64,000 nt of DNA, from positions 1 through 64,000 of the forward strand of contig NZ_BMLW01000020.1 in the NCBI RefSeq assembly GCF_014645515.1, given 5' to 3'. The stretch is from Oceanobacillus neutriphilus. Lineage in GTDB: Bacteria; Bacillota; Bacilli; Bacillales; Amphibacillaceae. Shown piece after piece: positions 15,149 through 24,571 of the stretch. Both the position numbers and the translations under genes were made by a program. Below the pieces are notes generated by a model, which saw only the letters and a program-made list of their open reading frames with translations, did not search any database and was not told the origin of the DNA. The first letter of the stretch is position 1. Each line of letters starts with the position of its first letter.

Positions 15149-15383
15149 GATGAAGAGGATATGAATTAACTGGAAGGTTCAAAGAGAGGAGAGTAAAGGT
15201 GAGAGCTCTCTAACCCGGAAGGATAGTTTACCGCCTCCGAGCTGCGTCAGGGTAACAACTGACGACGTAACTATGCAACGTTACTGCAAAATGAAGCTGT
15301 CAAATTAATTTGGCGGGAATTTGGGTGGAACCGCGAAAAAGTATATTCGTCCCTCTGTTTTAGAGGGAAGAGTATGCTTTTTT
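15149..15383 (+). ncRNA. T-box leader 2 (threonine, specifier ACC)
   Basis: A second complete T-box closely similar to the first, with only scattered differences. Specifier ACC at 15230-15232 followed by G; T-box GGGTGGAACCGCG at about 15323-15335; its terminator, with a TCCCTCT / AGAGGGA core, ends in T at 15378-15383. The tandem arrangement requires two read-through events before thrS is expressed, giving a sharper response to threonine starvation, as known for B. subtilis thrZ. Confidence 0.93.
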
Positions 15384-15415
15384 ATTGGAATAAAACGAAA
15401 AGGAGTATTGAAAAA

Positions 15416-17347
15416 ATGAAAAGTGAAGTAAAGGTTATTTTCCCCGATGGAAGAGAGAAAAATGTAGAAAAAGGTATATCAATAAAGAAAATTGCAGAAC
15501 AAATATCAATGAGTTTAGCGAAAAAAGCTATTGCAGGAAAAGTGGACGGGAAGCTGGTAGATGTCAGTTATCCTGTGAAAGAAGAGAGTCATATTGAACT
15601 CTTGACACTGGATTCGGAGGAAGGGCTGAACATTATGCGGCATACTGCTGCTCACATCTTGGCACAGGCTGTGGAACGGCTTTACGGGAAGGGCAACGTT
15701 CAGTTTGGTATTGGACCAGTTATTGAACATGGCTTCTATTATGATATGAAATGCCGAGAATCCATTAATCAATCTGATTTGGCGAAAATAGAAAAAGAGA
15801 TGCAAAAAATTATTCAGGAGAACATTCCAATTCGCTCGTATGAGCTCTCTTTGGAAGAAGCTCAGGCTTATTTCAAAAAGCAGAATCAGCCTTATAAGGT
15901 AGAGCTGTTAGGGAGTATTCCTGCAAATGAAGCCATTACTATCTACGAACAGGGGGATTTCTCTGATTTATGCAGAGGGCCTCATTTACCGTCCACAGGT
16001 CACGTAAAGGCATTTCATCTTACAAAACTGGCAGGAGCATATTGGCGGGGAGACAGTAATAATGAGATGCTTCAGCGCATTTACGGGATTGCATTTGCAA
16101 AGAAAAAAGACTTAGATGCACATTTGCATTTCTTAGAAGAAGCTGAAAAACGGGATCATCGTAAATTAGGAAAGCAACTGGAGCTGTTTATGTTTTCTGA
16201 AGAAGCACCGGGTATGCCATTTTATTTACCCAATGGTCAGATCATCCGTCAGGAGCTGGAGGAATTTTCCCGCGAAGCACAACTAAAAGCAGGCTATCAG
16301 GAAGTACGTACACCGCTTTTAATGAATCAGCAGCTCTGGGAAGAATCCGGTCATTGGGATCACTATCATGAAAACATGTATTTTTCCGAAGTAGACCATA
16401 CAAATTTTGCATTAAAGCCGATGAATTGTCCGGGACATATGCTGATCTATAAGCAGAAGCTGCGTTCTTATCGTGATTTGCCAATCAGGCTGGCTGAATT
16501 TGGGCAAGTACACCGGCATGAATACAGTGGAGCTTTAAATGGATTACTTCGGGTCCGAACTTTCTGTCAGGATGATGCCCATATTTTTGTAAGAGAAGAT
16601 CAAATTGAAGCAGAAATGGAAAAAGCAATTCATTTAATTGATGAAATCTACGGCGTGTTCGGTTTTTCTTACAATGTTGAATTATCTACCCGCCCGGAAA
16701 ATTCCATGGGGGAAGATGCTGCCTGGCAAATGTCTGAGCAGGCTTTAGCAAATGTTTTAGAGCGGATAGATCTGCCTTATCAAGTCAATGAAGGAGATGG
16801 CGCATTTTATGGGCCGAAAATTGATTTTCATATTAAAGATGCTCTGGGGCGCAGTCATCAATGTGCAACATTACAGCTGGATTTTCAAATGCCGGAGAAG
16901 TTTGATTTAACTTATATCAATGCAGAGAATGAAAAGCAGCGTCCAGTGGTTATCCACCGGGCTATTTACGGATCAATTGACCGCTTTTTCGGAATTCTGA
17001 TTGAACATTTTGCAGGTGCTTTTCCTTTGTGGCTGGCTCCGGTTCAAGCCGTTATTTTGCCGGTATCGTCTGTGCATCAGTCTTATGCTGATCAACTGGA
17101 AGATACTTTTAAAGCGGCAGGTATACGTATAGAATCTGACTGCCGGGAAGAAAAGCTCGGATTAAAATTAAGAGAAGCACAAATGAAGAAAATACCTTAT
17201 ATTTTTGTGGTTGGTGATGAGGAAGAAGAAAAACAAACAATAAATGTACGGAAATATGGAGAGAAGCAGAGTCAGAGCTTGTCAATTATGGAGGTGTTAA
17301 AGAGTCTTCAAAAAGAGATTGCAGAAAAGGCAATAAGACATGTGTGA
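15416..17347 (+). CDS. thrS: Threonyl-tRNA synthetase
   Basis: 643 residues, the normal full length. N-terminal TGS domain (VIFPDGREKNV), tRNA-SAD editing domain with HTAAHILAQAV (HxxxH) and the Cys-containing DLCRGPHLPSTGH, class II core (motif 2 region RTFCQDDAHIF, motif 3 VIHRAIYGSIDRFFGILIEH) and C-terminal anticodon-binding domain (APVQAVILPVSS). It charges tRNA-Thr in the cytoplasm. The ATG at 15416 with AAAAGGAG is the true start; an earlier ATG lies inside the T-box terminator. Two tandem threonine T-boxes control it. Bacilli often carry thrS and thrZ; control by tandem T-boxes recalls thrZ. Confidence 0.96.
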   Translation: MKSEVKVIFPDGREKNVEKGISIKKIAEQISMSLAKKAIAGKVDGKLVDVSYPVKEESHIELLTLDSEEGLNIMRHTAAHILAQAVERLYGKGNVQFGIGPVIEHGFYYDMKCRESINQSDLAKIEKEMQKIIQENIPIRSYELSLEEAQAYFKKQNQPYKVELLGSIPANEAITIYEQGDFSDLCRGPHLPSTGHVKAFHLTKLAGAYWRGDSNNEMLQRIYGIAFAKKKDLDAHLHFLEEAEKRDHRKLGKQLELFMFSEEAPGMPFYLPNGQIIRQELEEFSREAQLKAGYQEVRTPLLMNQQLWEESGHWDHYHENMYFSEVDHTNFALKPMNCPGHMLIYKQKLRSYRDLPIRLAEFGQVHRHEYSGALNGLLRVRTFCQDDAHIFVREDQIEAEMEKAIHLIDEIYGVFGFSYNVELSTRPENSMGEDAAWQMSEQALANVLERIDLPYQVNEGDGAFYGPKIDFHIKDALGRSHQCATLQLDFQMPEKFDLTYINAENEKQRPVVIHRAIYGSIDRFFGILIEHFAGAFPLWLAPVQAVILPVSSVHQSYADQLEDTFKAAGIRIESDCREEKLGLKLREAQMKKIPYIFVVGDEEEEKQTINVRKYGEKQSQSLSIMEVLKSLQKEIAEKAIRHV

Positions 17348-17457
17348 TTTTATGAGACTAGGATAAAAGAACCGGAAAAAACGCTTAATTACTATTCATT
17401 CTTGTTCAATTAGTATAAAATGGAATTATCATCTAAAGCTAAAGGGGATGAGTGAGG

Positions 17458-17913
17458 ATGACAATTACATTTAAGAAAATTGACCGCTCAAATTATAAAA
17501 AATGCTCGTTATTAAAGGTAAATGATAATCAAAAAGATTTTGTAGCTCCTAATTGGTATTCTGTATTGGAAGCAGTTTATGAAGAGGAAGAGAAGCACCC
17601 ATATGCTATTTATCATGGAGAGGACATGGTTGGATTTCTCATGTTATGCTACTATCCGGCAAGTAATATTTATGATAAAGATTCATGGTGGATGGATCGT
17701 TTTATGATTGCAAAGGATTTCCAAGGGAAGGGCTATGGCAAGGCTTCTTTAAGTAAATTTATAAAAGACTTTCGAAAGGATTATCCGGAAGAAGAATTGC
17801 GCACATCTGCTGTAAAAGACAACCGTGTTGCTATAACATTGTATGAACATTGCGGTTTTCAGCGGACAGGTGAATTTGTTGAAGAAGAAGCAGTACTGCT
17901 GTTAGATAGTTAG
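17458..17913 (+). CDS. GNAT acetyltransferase, BltD-like
   Basis: 151 residues. The acetyl-CoA-binding motif A is VMxD-type: WWMDRFMIAKDFQGKGYGKASL (Q-G-K-G-Y-G), then NRVAITLYEHCGFQRTGE as motif B. The pattern and length resemble spermine/spermidine acetyltransferases such as BltD. The ATG at 17458 has AAAGGGG about 10 bases upstream; GTG 17452 is an alternative. A terminator follows. The substrate is not proven. Confidence 0.85.
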   Translation: MTITFKKIDRSNYKKCSLLKVNDNQKDFVAPNWYSVLEAVYEEEEKHPYAIYHGEDMVGFLMLCYYPASNIYDKDSWWMDRFMIAKDFQGKGYGKASLSKFIKDFRKDYPEEELRTSAVKDNRVAITLYEHCGFQRTGEFVEEEAVLLLDS

Positions 17914-17936
17914 AAGTTTAAAATATTAGTAAAGGG

Positions 17937-17964
17937 CCGATGAATTAAAATCATCGGTCTTTTT
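17937..17964 (+). terminator. Intrinsic terminator
   Basis: Perfect 7-bp stem CCGATGA / TCATCGG, loop ATTAAAA, then TCTTTTT. Confidence 0.92.
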
Positions 17965-17971
17965 GTTATCT

Positions 17972-18095
17972 AACTCAACTTTCGTACTTTAGAAGAAGCA
18001 TCTATACTTTCTTATTCCATGATGAACATGTTCTTATCCTGCTTACATGTTGTTAAATCATCCTACTAATGGAATGGAGATTGTGTATAGCGAAT
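17972..18095 (-). repeat. Degenerate one-ended copy of a MITE-like element
   Basis: It begins CTCAACTTTCGTAC and continues with blocks (GAAGAA.CAT, TTCCA.GATG.ACATG, ATTGTGTATA) that follow, in the same order, the reverse complement of the right half of the complete element at 43279-43560. No matching right end was found, so this copy is decayed. The rest of the gap to the GntR gene shows only A/T-rich DNA and the operator listed separately. Confidence 0.55.
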
Positions 18096-18351
18096 GAAAG
18101 GAATCATAGCCTGATGGAGTTGGATGAAATCATTACTTTCGCTTGATGGAAAGATCATTTTAGCATTTCAAATGGTTGAATTGGCAATTTAAATGACGAT
18201 ACGGCATGAATAGTAAATTCCAGGTATAGACCAGTTTCTGAGCATTAATAAAAATTATTAATAAATTTAATAAGATTTTATAATAATGTAATTTTTCGTA
18301 AAATATTGATTTGTTATTAAATTCATGTTTTAATTTTTAATAGCGGTAACT

Positions 18352-18369
18352 GGTAGTGACGTCACAACC
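18352..18369. promoter_or_regulatory. Palindromic operator before the GntR gene
   Basis: GGTAGTGAC-GTCACAACC is an 18-base palindrome with a single non-pairing position, ending 17 bases before the GntR start. It is the probable autoregulatory site. A related 13/18 sequence lies before the LysR gene (23448-23465). Confidence 0.65.
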
Positions 18370-18386
18370 AATGAGGTGAAAATAAG

Positions 18387-19112
18387 ATGATTGATGATAC
18401 ATTATATATTCCATTACATGTCCAGCTTAGTAAAAGTTTAGAAGAAAAAATAAAAGCGCAGGAGTTTATCGAAAAAATACCAAGTGAACGAGAATTGATG
18501 GATATGTATTCAGTAAGCAGAACGACAGTCAGAGAAGCTGTCACAAAGCTGGTAAATGACGGATTGTTGATTAAAGTGCACGGAAAAGGAACTTATGTAA
18601 ATAAGAAACCTCCGATTCAGGAATGGTTATCTTCTTTGAACAGTTTTACGGAGACAGTAAGAAGGATGGGAATGGTGCCAACGAGTAAATTATTAACCTC
18701 TAAAAAGTTAAAAGCAGATGAACATAAAATAGGAGTTTTTAAAGAAGAAGTATTGATGATAGAAAGACTTCGTTACGCTGATGAAAAACCTATCGCAATT
18801 GAGCGGCATTACTACCCGCTATCAATAGGAGAACGTTTATCTAAATTTAATCTGGATAAGGAAACAATATATGATTTACTAGAAAATGAGTTAGGTATTG
18901 TTCTGGATGAAGCGGAGCAGTATATAACATCGAAAATAATTGAAGAACATTTAGCACCGTATCTGGAAATACCAAGTGGATCAAACGTGTTGCTTGTCGA
19001 AAGGACAATAGTTGATGAAAAAGGTAATGTCGTTGAGTATTATATTGGACAGTATCGCCCTGATATGTACACATTTCGGATAAAAACCAAAAGAAATATA
19101 AATAAAAAATAA
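18387..19112 (+). CDS. GntR-family (HutC/UTRA) transcriptional regulator
   Basis: 241 residues. The N-terminal winged helix (about 8-72) contains IPSERELMDMYSVSRTTVRE and LLIKVHGKGTYV, the GntR signature. The UTRA ligand domain (about 90-235) includes MIERLRYADEKPIAIERHYYP and VLLVERTIVDEKGNVVEYY. It precedes the TRAP transporter genes of the sulfonate cluster by 61 bases on the same strand, so it is the likely local regulator. The effector may be the sulfonate or a breakdown product; not determined. Confidence 0.9.
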   Translation: MIDDTLYIPLHVQLSKSLEEKIKAQEFIEKIPSERELMDMYSVSRTTVREAVTKLVNDGLLIKVHGKGTYVNKKPPIQEWLSSLNSFTETVRRMGMVPTSKLLTSKKLKADEHKIGVFKEEVLMIERLRYADEKPIAIERHYYPLSIGERLSKFNLDKETIYDLLENELGIVLDEAEQYITSKIIEEHLAPYLEIPSGSNVLLVERTIVDEKGNVVEYYIGQYRPDMYTFRIKTKRNINKK

Positions 19113-19145
19113 CTGATAGTGCAGCTGATTTTTATTATTCTTTAA

Positions 19146-19160
19146 ATGTAAGCGCTGTCA
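19146..19160 (+). promoter_or_regulatory. CcpA cre site before the TRAP operon
   Basis: ATGTAAGCGCTGTCA matches the cre consensus WTGNAANCGNWNNCW at every fixed position. It lies between the GntR and dctP-like genes, 14 bases before the ATG, where CcpA would act as a repressor or roadblock under rich carbon supply. Confidence 0.75.
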
Positions 19161-19173
19161 AATGGAGGCTGTT

Positions 19174-20226
19174 ATGAAAAGGCTGTTTCTACCGATCCTC
19201 GTTGTTTTCGTGTTTTTCATGATGGTATTTTTGGGGGATGAAAGGTTAGCCAGACTTTCCGGATCGACAGAATTAGATATCATTACACTTAGAGCTGCTC
19301 AGTCAAAAGCCTGGAATCATCCCGTTTCTCAGGGAGTTGATAAGTTTGCAGAACTGGTAGAGGAAAAATCAGATGGAGAAATAATTATTGAAACATATCA
19401 CGATGGACTGATTGGGGACGACAGGGAAGTTATTGAAAGTGCACAAAGAGGGAGTATCGCTTTCGCCAGCTCCTCCACACCGAACATGACAAGTTTTACT
19501 AATTACTTTACGGCTTGGGATTTGCCTTACATTTTTGAAAATAAAGAAGAGGTATATAAAGCAATTGATGGAGAGCCCGGGGATATTGTACGGGCAGAGA
19601 TGGAGAAATCAGGATTTAAGGTTATTTTCTTTCCAGACTATGGTTTCCGGCAAATCGTCAACAACAGTAAGGCAATTGAAAAACCATCTGATCTCGATGG
19701 AATGAAAATTAGAACAACGAATTCAAGAATTGAGCAAGCTGACTTTACAGCTTTGGATGCAAATCCAACTCCGGTTGCCTGGTCTGAAGTCTTTACGGCA
19801 CTTCAGCAAGGAACTGTTGATGGCGAAGGAAACACGTATTCTCTCCTTTGGGATTCGAAGCATCAGGAAGTGTTATCATATGCAGCGGAAGTAAATTATA
19901 ACTACAGCTCAGATATTCTTGTTATGAATAAAGATCTTTATGATGAGCTTGAACCGTACCAGCAGGAAATTATTATGGAGGCTGGACAGGAAGCAATGGA
20001 GTGGCAAAGAGTCGTTGCCACAGAAAGAGATGAGGAGGCAAAACAGCAATTTATTGATTATGGAATTGAAATATATGAACCTACGGATGAAGAATATCTG
20101 GAGTGGAAGCAGGCGACAGAAATTGTCTGGGATCAATACGTCAGAGAAGGATACGCAGAGACAGATTATGTTGACATTATCTTAGATACCTTAGGGAAGA
20201 CAAAAGAAAGTATTTTTGAAGAATAG
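19174..20226 (+). CDS. TRAP transporter solute receptor (DctP family)
   Basis: 350 residues. An N-terminal hydrophobic segment (LFLPILVVFVFFMMVFLG) serves as signal or anchor. The DctP fold is shown by LRAAQSKAWNHPVSQGVDKFAELVEEKSDGEI, the hinge FPDYGFRQIVNN and the conserved substrate-binding region PSDLDGMKIRTTNS with the Arg that binds carboxylates or sulfonates, then TPVAWSEVFTALQQGTVDG. The ATG at 19174 has TGGAGG upstream. First gene of receptor-permease-dehydrogenase run. It captures an organic anion, by context probably a C2 sulfonate such as isethionate. Confidence 0.92.
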   Translation: MKRLFLPILVVFVFFMMVFLGDERLARLSGSTELDIITLRAAQSKAWNHPVSQGVDKFAELVEEKSDGEIIIETYHDGLIGDDREVIESAQRGSIAFASSSTPNMTSFTNYFTAWDLPYIFENKEEVYKAIDGEPGDIVRAEMEKSGFKVIFFPDYGFRQIVNNSKAIEKPSDLDGMKIRTTNSRIEQADFTALDANPTPVAWSEVFTALQQGTVDGEGNTYSLLWDSKHQEVLSYAAEVNYNYSSDILVMNKDLYDELEPYQQEIIMEAGQEAMEWQRVVATERDEEAKQQFIDYGIEIYEPTDEEYLEWKQATEIVWDQYVREGYAETDYVDIILDTLGKTKESIFEE

Positions 20227-20238
20227 GGGGTGAGACAA

Positions 20239-22140
20239 TTGGAAGCGGCTGTAGACAGTAAAGTAAGTAATTATTCCGGTAAACCGCCGAATTTTTGGAT
20301 GAAGAGTCTTTCTGTTCTTGATCGCAGATTTGAAGAAATACTCATTGTCTCGGGGTTTTTGACTTTCATTATTCTAATCAATCTTCAGGTAATTAATCGG
20401 TATTTACTTCCATTTTTAGATATTGGCAATATTACTACTTGGACAGAAGAGCTTTCGAGATATTTATTTATCTTTGTTTCTTTTTTGGGAGCCAGTCTGG
20501 CAATACGGAAAAGGGAATCTATTCAAGTCAGTATACTGACGGATAGGCTGCCGGCAAGTATTCAAAAAGGTCTTCTGCTATCAAATACATTATTTATGTT
20601 TTATTTTAGCTACATGATGGTAGTGAATGGTTTTGAGCTTATATCCTTTCAGATTGATACACACCAGACTACACCAGCTTTATCAATACCAATGGCAGTT
20701 CCTTACAGCGCCGTACCAATTGGATTTGCATTAATCATGATTCGTTTAATCCAGATGTTTATAAAAGATACCAAAGAAATATCTATAAAAGAAGGACTGT
20801 TAGGAATTACTTTTGCAATTGTTATGATTCTTCCCGTTGCTTTTCTCGGAGATGCTGCAATTGCACTCGTCTTATTTGGTTACTTTGCTCTATTTATTCT
20901 AATCGGGATGCAAATTGCATTTGCACTGGGAGCGAGTACGTTAGCAACAGTTTTGGCAACGGATGCAATCCCGGTCGATTTCTTTCCACAGACAGCATTT
21001 ACAAGTATAGATAACTTTCCGATTATGGCGGTCCCATTTTTCATCGCAGCAGGGATTATTATGGGCGGAGGAGCAATTATCAAACGATTATTAAATTTAT
21101 CAGATGAACTGATAGGATTTTTGCCTGGCGGATTGGCGTTGGTAGCAATTATTACTTCCATGTTTTTTGCCGCAATAAGCGGTTCAGGACCAGCTACAGT
21201 GGCTGCTATTGGAACATTGCTTATTCCGGCGATGATTAAACAGGGCTATAATCCAGGCTTCGCCACTGGAGTTGTGGCGACAGCTGGAACGATAGGAGTC
21301 ATTATTCCACCAAGTAACCCCCTGGTTATTTATGGGGTAGTATCACAAGAGTCTATTTCTCAGTTATTTCTTGCCGGCATTCTTCCAGGTGTTTCTACCG
21401 GCATCATTCTATTAATCGTAGCTTTTATTATTTCTAAGAGAAATGGCTGGAGGGGTGAGCGGACATCATTTAACCTCAGAAATTCTGCAAAAGCTGCCTG
21501 GGACGCCAAGCTTGCATTATTAGTTCCAGTTATTATTTTAGGAGGAATCTATGGGGGTTTTATGACTCCTACTGAAGCAGCAGCAGTAGCCGCAGCTTAC
21601 GGGATTATTGTCGGTATGTTTGTATATAAGGACCTTGGTTTAAAAGGTGTTTATCAAAGTCTTGTTAAAGCAGGTGTTACCTCTTCTGTAATTATCATGT
21701 TAATGGTTATGGCAAGTATATTCGGCCGGCTGATCACATTGGAAAAGGTAGCAGAATTTGTAGCAGAATTTGTTCTGTCATTGAGTGAAAATAAATTCGT
21801 TATTCTATTGCTTTTAAACCTGTTTTTATTACTTATAGGTTTAGTTTTGGAAGCACTGGCTGCCATTGTGATACTGACACCGATATTATTACCGATGGCA
21901 GTGGCAATCGGACTTGATCCGGTTCATTTCGGACTTATTATGATCTTTAACTTAGCTATCGGGTTTATTACACCACCTGTCGGAGTAAATCTGTTTGTGG
22001 CAGCAAGTACCGCGAAAATAAAGATTGAAGAGATTATTAGAGGAAATAAGTACTTACTCTTAACGATGATTGTTCTTCTTTTATTATTTTCATACATTCC
22101 GGAAATCACCATGTGGCTGCCGGAGCTAATAAGAAACTAA
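20239..22140 (+). CDS. TRAP transporter fused small and large permease (DctQ-DctM)
   Basis: Six hundred and thirty-three residues. The first ~170 form a four-helix DctQ domain (TEELSRYLFIFVSFLGASLAI is its typical core). After a linker, a ~430-residue DctM domain follows with its hallmarks: AAGIIMGGGAII, AISGSGPATVAAIG and IGFITPPVGVNLFVA. In most TRAP systems these are separate proteins; here they are one. It uses the sodium gradient to import the receptor's ligand. The TTG start at 20239 has AGGGGG at good spacing; the GTG at 20230 overlaps that site. It follows the receptor gene by 12 bases. Confidence 0.92.
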   Translation: MEAAVDSKVSNYSGKPPNFWMKSLSVLDRRFEEILIVSGFLTFIILINLQVINRYLLPFLDIGNITTWTEELSRYLFIFVSFLGASLAIRKRESIQVSILTDRLPASIQKGLLLSNTLFMFYFSYMMVVNGFELISFQIDTHQTTPALSIPMAVPYSAVPIGFALIMIRLIQMFIKDTKEISIKEGLLGITFAIVMILPVAFLGDAAIALVLFGYFALFILIGMQIAFALGASTLATVLATDAIPVDFFPQTAFTSIDNFPIMAVPFFIAAGIIMGGGAIIKRLLNLSDELIGFLPGGLALVAIITSMFFAAISGSGPATVAAIGTLLIPAMIKQGYNPGFATGVVATAGTIGVIIPPSNPLVIYGVVSQESISQLFLAGILPGVSTGIILLIVAFIISKRNGWRGERTSFNLRNSAKAAWDAKLALLVPVIILGGIYGGFMTPTEAAAVAAAYGIIVGMFVYKDLGLKGVYQSLVKAGVTSSVIIMLMVMASIFGRLITLEKVAEFVAEFVLSLSENKFVILLLLNLFLLLIGLVLEALAAIVILTPILLPMAVAIGLDPVHFGLIMIFNLAIGFITPPVGVNLFVAASTAKIKIEEIIRGNKYLLLTMIVLLLLFSYIPEITMWLPELIRN

Positions 22141-22170
22141 ATAGTAAAAGTTACAAAGGGAGGAACTATT

Positions 22171-23361
22171 ATGTATACCACGTATCAGCCGAAACAAATT
22201 ACAATTGGTGAAAATAGTCTGGGGAATTTTGGAGAAAGTGCTAAAAAACTAAAGATAACTCATCTGTTAGTTGTTATAGATCAATTTTTAACAACAGAAC
22301 CATTAAAATATGATGACAGAATCGCGCAGATTTTAAATCAGGAAAATATTAATGTCACCTTCTTTTCAGATTATCAAGGAGAACCAACTACAGATCATCT
22401 AGGAGCAGCTTTAACCATTGCAAAAGAACATAAGGTTAATGGAGTAGCGGCAATTGGGGGAGGAAGCGCTATTGATATTGCGAAAGCAACAGCACTTTTT
22501 TGTAAAAGCTCTCAAATGGAATGGGGTGCAATAACGAAGCAGGACAGCCTGGAAAGACTGCCTTTAATTGCTGTTCCAACTACTGCGGGAACAGGTTCTG
22601 AAGCAACAAAGGTGATGGTTATTACCGATACAGAAAAGGGTATTAAAATGAATCCGGGACATCCAGATTTAATTCCTGATATAGCTATTCTTGATCCTGC
22701 TTTAACAAGCAGTCTGCCGAAAAATTTCACAGCGTATACCGGGGTTGACGCTTTAACACATGCGATTGAAGCCTTTGTATCAACCAAAGCCAATATAGCG
22801 ACAGATCAATATGCTTTAACAGCGATTCAAATCGCAGGCAGATCTTTACCGATTGTGTATCATGATGGAATGAATATTAAGGCAAGAGAAGAGATGCTGC
22901 TGGCCAGTACGTATGCGGGAATTGCCTTTTCAAATGCTTCTACCAACTTAGCTCATGCAGCAGGAAGGGCTTTAGGAGCCAAATTCCATATTCCACATGG
23001 ATTAAGTGTAGCGGTGTTATTACCCCTGGTTATGCGTTTTGGCTTGCAGGCAGCTCCTGAAAGATATGCACAAATTGCAGCTGCATTAGGGGCGGATGCA
23101 AATAAAGACATACATGAACTGGCTGAACAATCCATACAGATAATTGAAAAACACTGTGATGATTTTCAAATATGGAAGGATGCGTTGAAATTTATTAATC
23201 TTCAGGATCTAAAAAGTAATATTGATTTACTGGCCAAGGATGCACTGGATGGAAATGGTATTTTAACGAATCGTATTGTTCCTTCCAGTTCTGATATAAG
23301 AAAACTATTTTTAGATTTGATAGATAAATTAAATAAAGTAAAAGCAATCGAACAAGTATAA
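22171..23361 (+). CDS. Iron-containing alcohol dehydrogenase (candidate isethionate dehydrogenase)
   Basis: 396 residues of group III Fe-ADH. NAD-binding GGGSAIDIAKA (about 93-103) and VPTTAGTGSEAT; metal ligands expected in DALTHAIEAF, NLAHAAGRALG and FHIPHG. GGGAGG lies upstream of ATG, 31 bases after the permease gene, so it is in the TRAP operon. Fe-ADH relatives (SarD) interconvert sulfoacetaldehyde and isethionate in gut anaerobes. Next to xsc, the logical role is oxidation of isethionate to sulfoacetaldehyde. This substrate is inferred from neighbours, not residues. Confidence 0.88.
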   Translation: MYTTYQPKQITIGENSLGNFGESAKKLKITHLLVVIDQFLTTEPLKYDDRIAQILNQENINVTFFSDYQGEPTTDHLGAALTIAKEHKVNGVAAIGGGSAIDIAKATALFCKSSQMEWGAITKQDSLERLPLIAVPTTAGTGSEATKVMVITDTEKGIKMNPGHPDLIPDIAILDPALTSSLPKNFTAYTGVDALTHAIEAFVSTKANIATDQYALTAIQIAGRSLPIVYHDGMNIKAREEMLLASTYAGIAFSNASTNLAHAAGRALGAKFHIPHGLSVAVLLPLVMRFGLQAAPERYAQIAAALGADANKDIHELAEQSIQIIEKHCDDFQIWKDALKFINLQDLKSNIDLLAKDALDGNGILTNRIVPSSSDIRKLFLDLIDKLNKVKAIEQV

Positions 23362-23447
23362 TTACACAAAGGTTAATCATACAATTAGTTCTGAAGAGAA
23401 ACAGAAACGAAGAGATCATTTAATTATAAAATACTTGTGCCTTAACT

Positions 23448-23465
23448 GGTCGTGATGTCAGTATC
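23448..23465. promoter_or_regulatory. Second putative GntR operator, before the LysR gene
   Basis: GGTCGTGATGTCAGTATC agrees at 13 of 18 positions with the palindrome before the GntR gene. It may extend GntR control to the second half of the cluster. Confidence 0.35.
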
Positions 23466-23520
23466 TCTGTAAAAAATAAGTTCATGGCATTTAAACGAAT
23501 GATTGATGGGATGGGAAAAT

Positions 23521-24435
23521 ATGAACTATGAGAAATTAAAAACCTTTATAGTTGTTGCTGAAAAGAAGAGCTTTTCTGAAGCTGCAAAGCTATTATTTGT
23601 CACCCAGCCTACCATCACAGCGCAGATTAAAGCTTTAGAGGAGGAGCTGAGCACGAAATTATTTGAACGGACTACCAAAAAAGTAAGCTTAACTCAAGCG
23701 GGAATAATCTTAATGAATCATGCAAAGGAAATTGTCCGGTTAAATGATACCGCCCGAAAAGAAATCCTGGAGATAGAGAATACAGTTCATGGGGAATTAA
23801 GTATTGGCTGCAGTTTTACTATTGGAGAGTATATTATGCCTGAGTTTCTAAAAAAATTTAAAGATATGTATCCATTGATTCAGATAAAGGTAGATATTAC
23901 AAATTCCAATAATATCATTTCCGATATTAAAGACCAGCGTGTGGATGTAGGTTTGATTGAAACACCGATAGATGATACGGAAATAGTTGTTGAATCCTTT
24001 TTAGAAGATGAGTTGATTCTTATTGCTTCCCCGTTATCTTTTTCATCAGAAAATACTGTTATATCGGTGGATGAATTGAAAGCGTTACCGCTGATAGTAA
24101 GAGAAAGAGGATCTGGAACCAGAGCCGTAGTAAACCAATATTTAAAGCAATCCGGTGTCAGGGAGGAAGATCTGAATATTGTGATGGAGTTAGGCAGTAC
24201 GGAGGCAATTAAAGCAGCGGTGGAAGCAAAGCTGGGTATCTCGATTACTTCTAAAAGTGCCATAAAAAAAGAGCAGAAGCTGAATTTATTAACAGCATAT
24301 AAAGTAAAGGATGTCTCTTTCTATCGATTTTTTTATACTGCTTATGGGAAAAATCAGGTTTTGAAATCTACAGCAGAATTATTTTTAGAAGAGTTATATA
24401 AGATGACACAGAAAAGGAGGGAGCCCGCTTTGTAA
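23521..24435 (+). CDS. LysR-type regulator, CysL/YeiE-like
   Basis: 304 residues. The N-terminal HTH (FVVAEKKSFSEAAKLLFVTQ then PTITAQIKALEEEL, about 6-45) and a substrate-binding domain with the RERGSGTRAVVNQYL block are typical of the CysL/YeiE subgroup, which responds to sulfur compounds or sulfite. The ATG at 23521 is preceded by GGGATGGG. It sits directly upstream of xsc and two genes before a YeiH-type exporter; in Escherichia coli yeiE and yeiH are also neighbours. It probably activates xsc and the exporter when sulfite or the sulfonate is present. Confidence 0.88.
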   Translation: MNYEKLKTFIVVAEKKSFSEAAKLLFVTQPTITAQIKALEEELSTKLFERTTKKVSLTQAGIILMNHAKEIVRLNDTARKEILEIENTVHGELSIGCSFTIGEYIMPEFLKKFKDMYPLIQIKVDITNSNNIISDIKDQRVDVGLIETPIDDTEIVVESFLEDELILIASPLSFSSENTVISVDELKALPLIVRERGSGTRAVVNQYLKQSGVREEDLNIVMELGSTEAIKAAVEAKLGISITSKSAIKKEQKLNLLTAYKVKDVSFYRFFYTAYGKNQVLKSTAELFLEELYKMTQKRREPAL

Positions 24436-24571
24436 AAGCATTTTTCTAAATCATTCCTTAAGGGAGGTGTTTGTCATACACGATGGAAAAGGATTTTATG
24501 GTGCTGTTCCAGGGTTAATTATTTGAAGCATTTCTTAAATAAAATATAAATATAATCAAGGAGGAATTATA

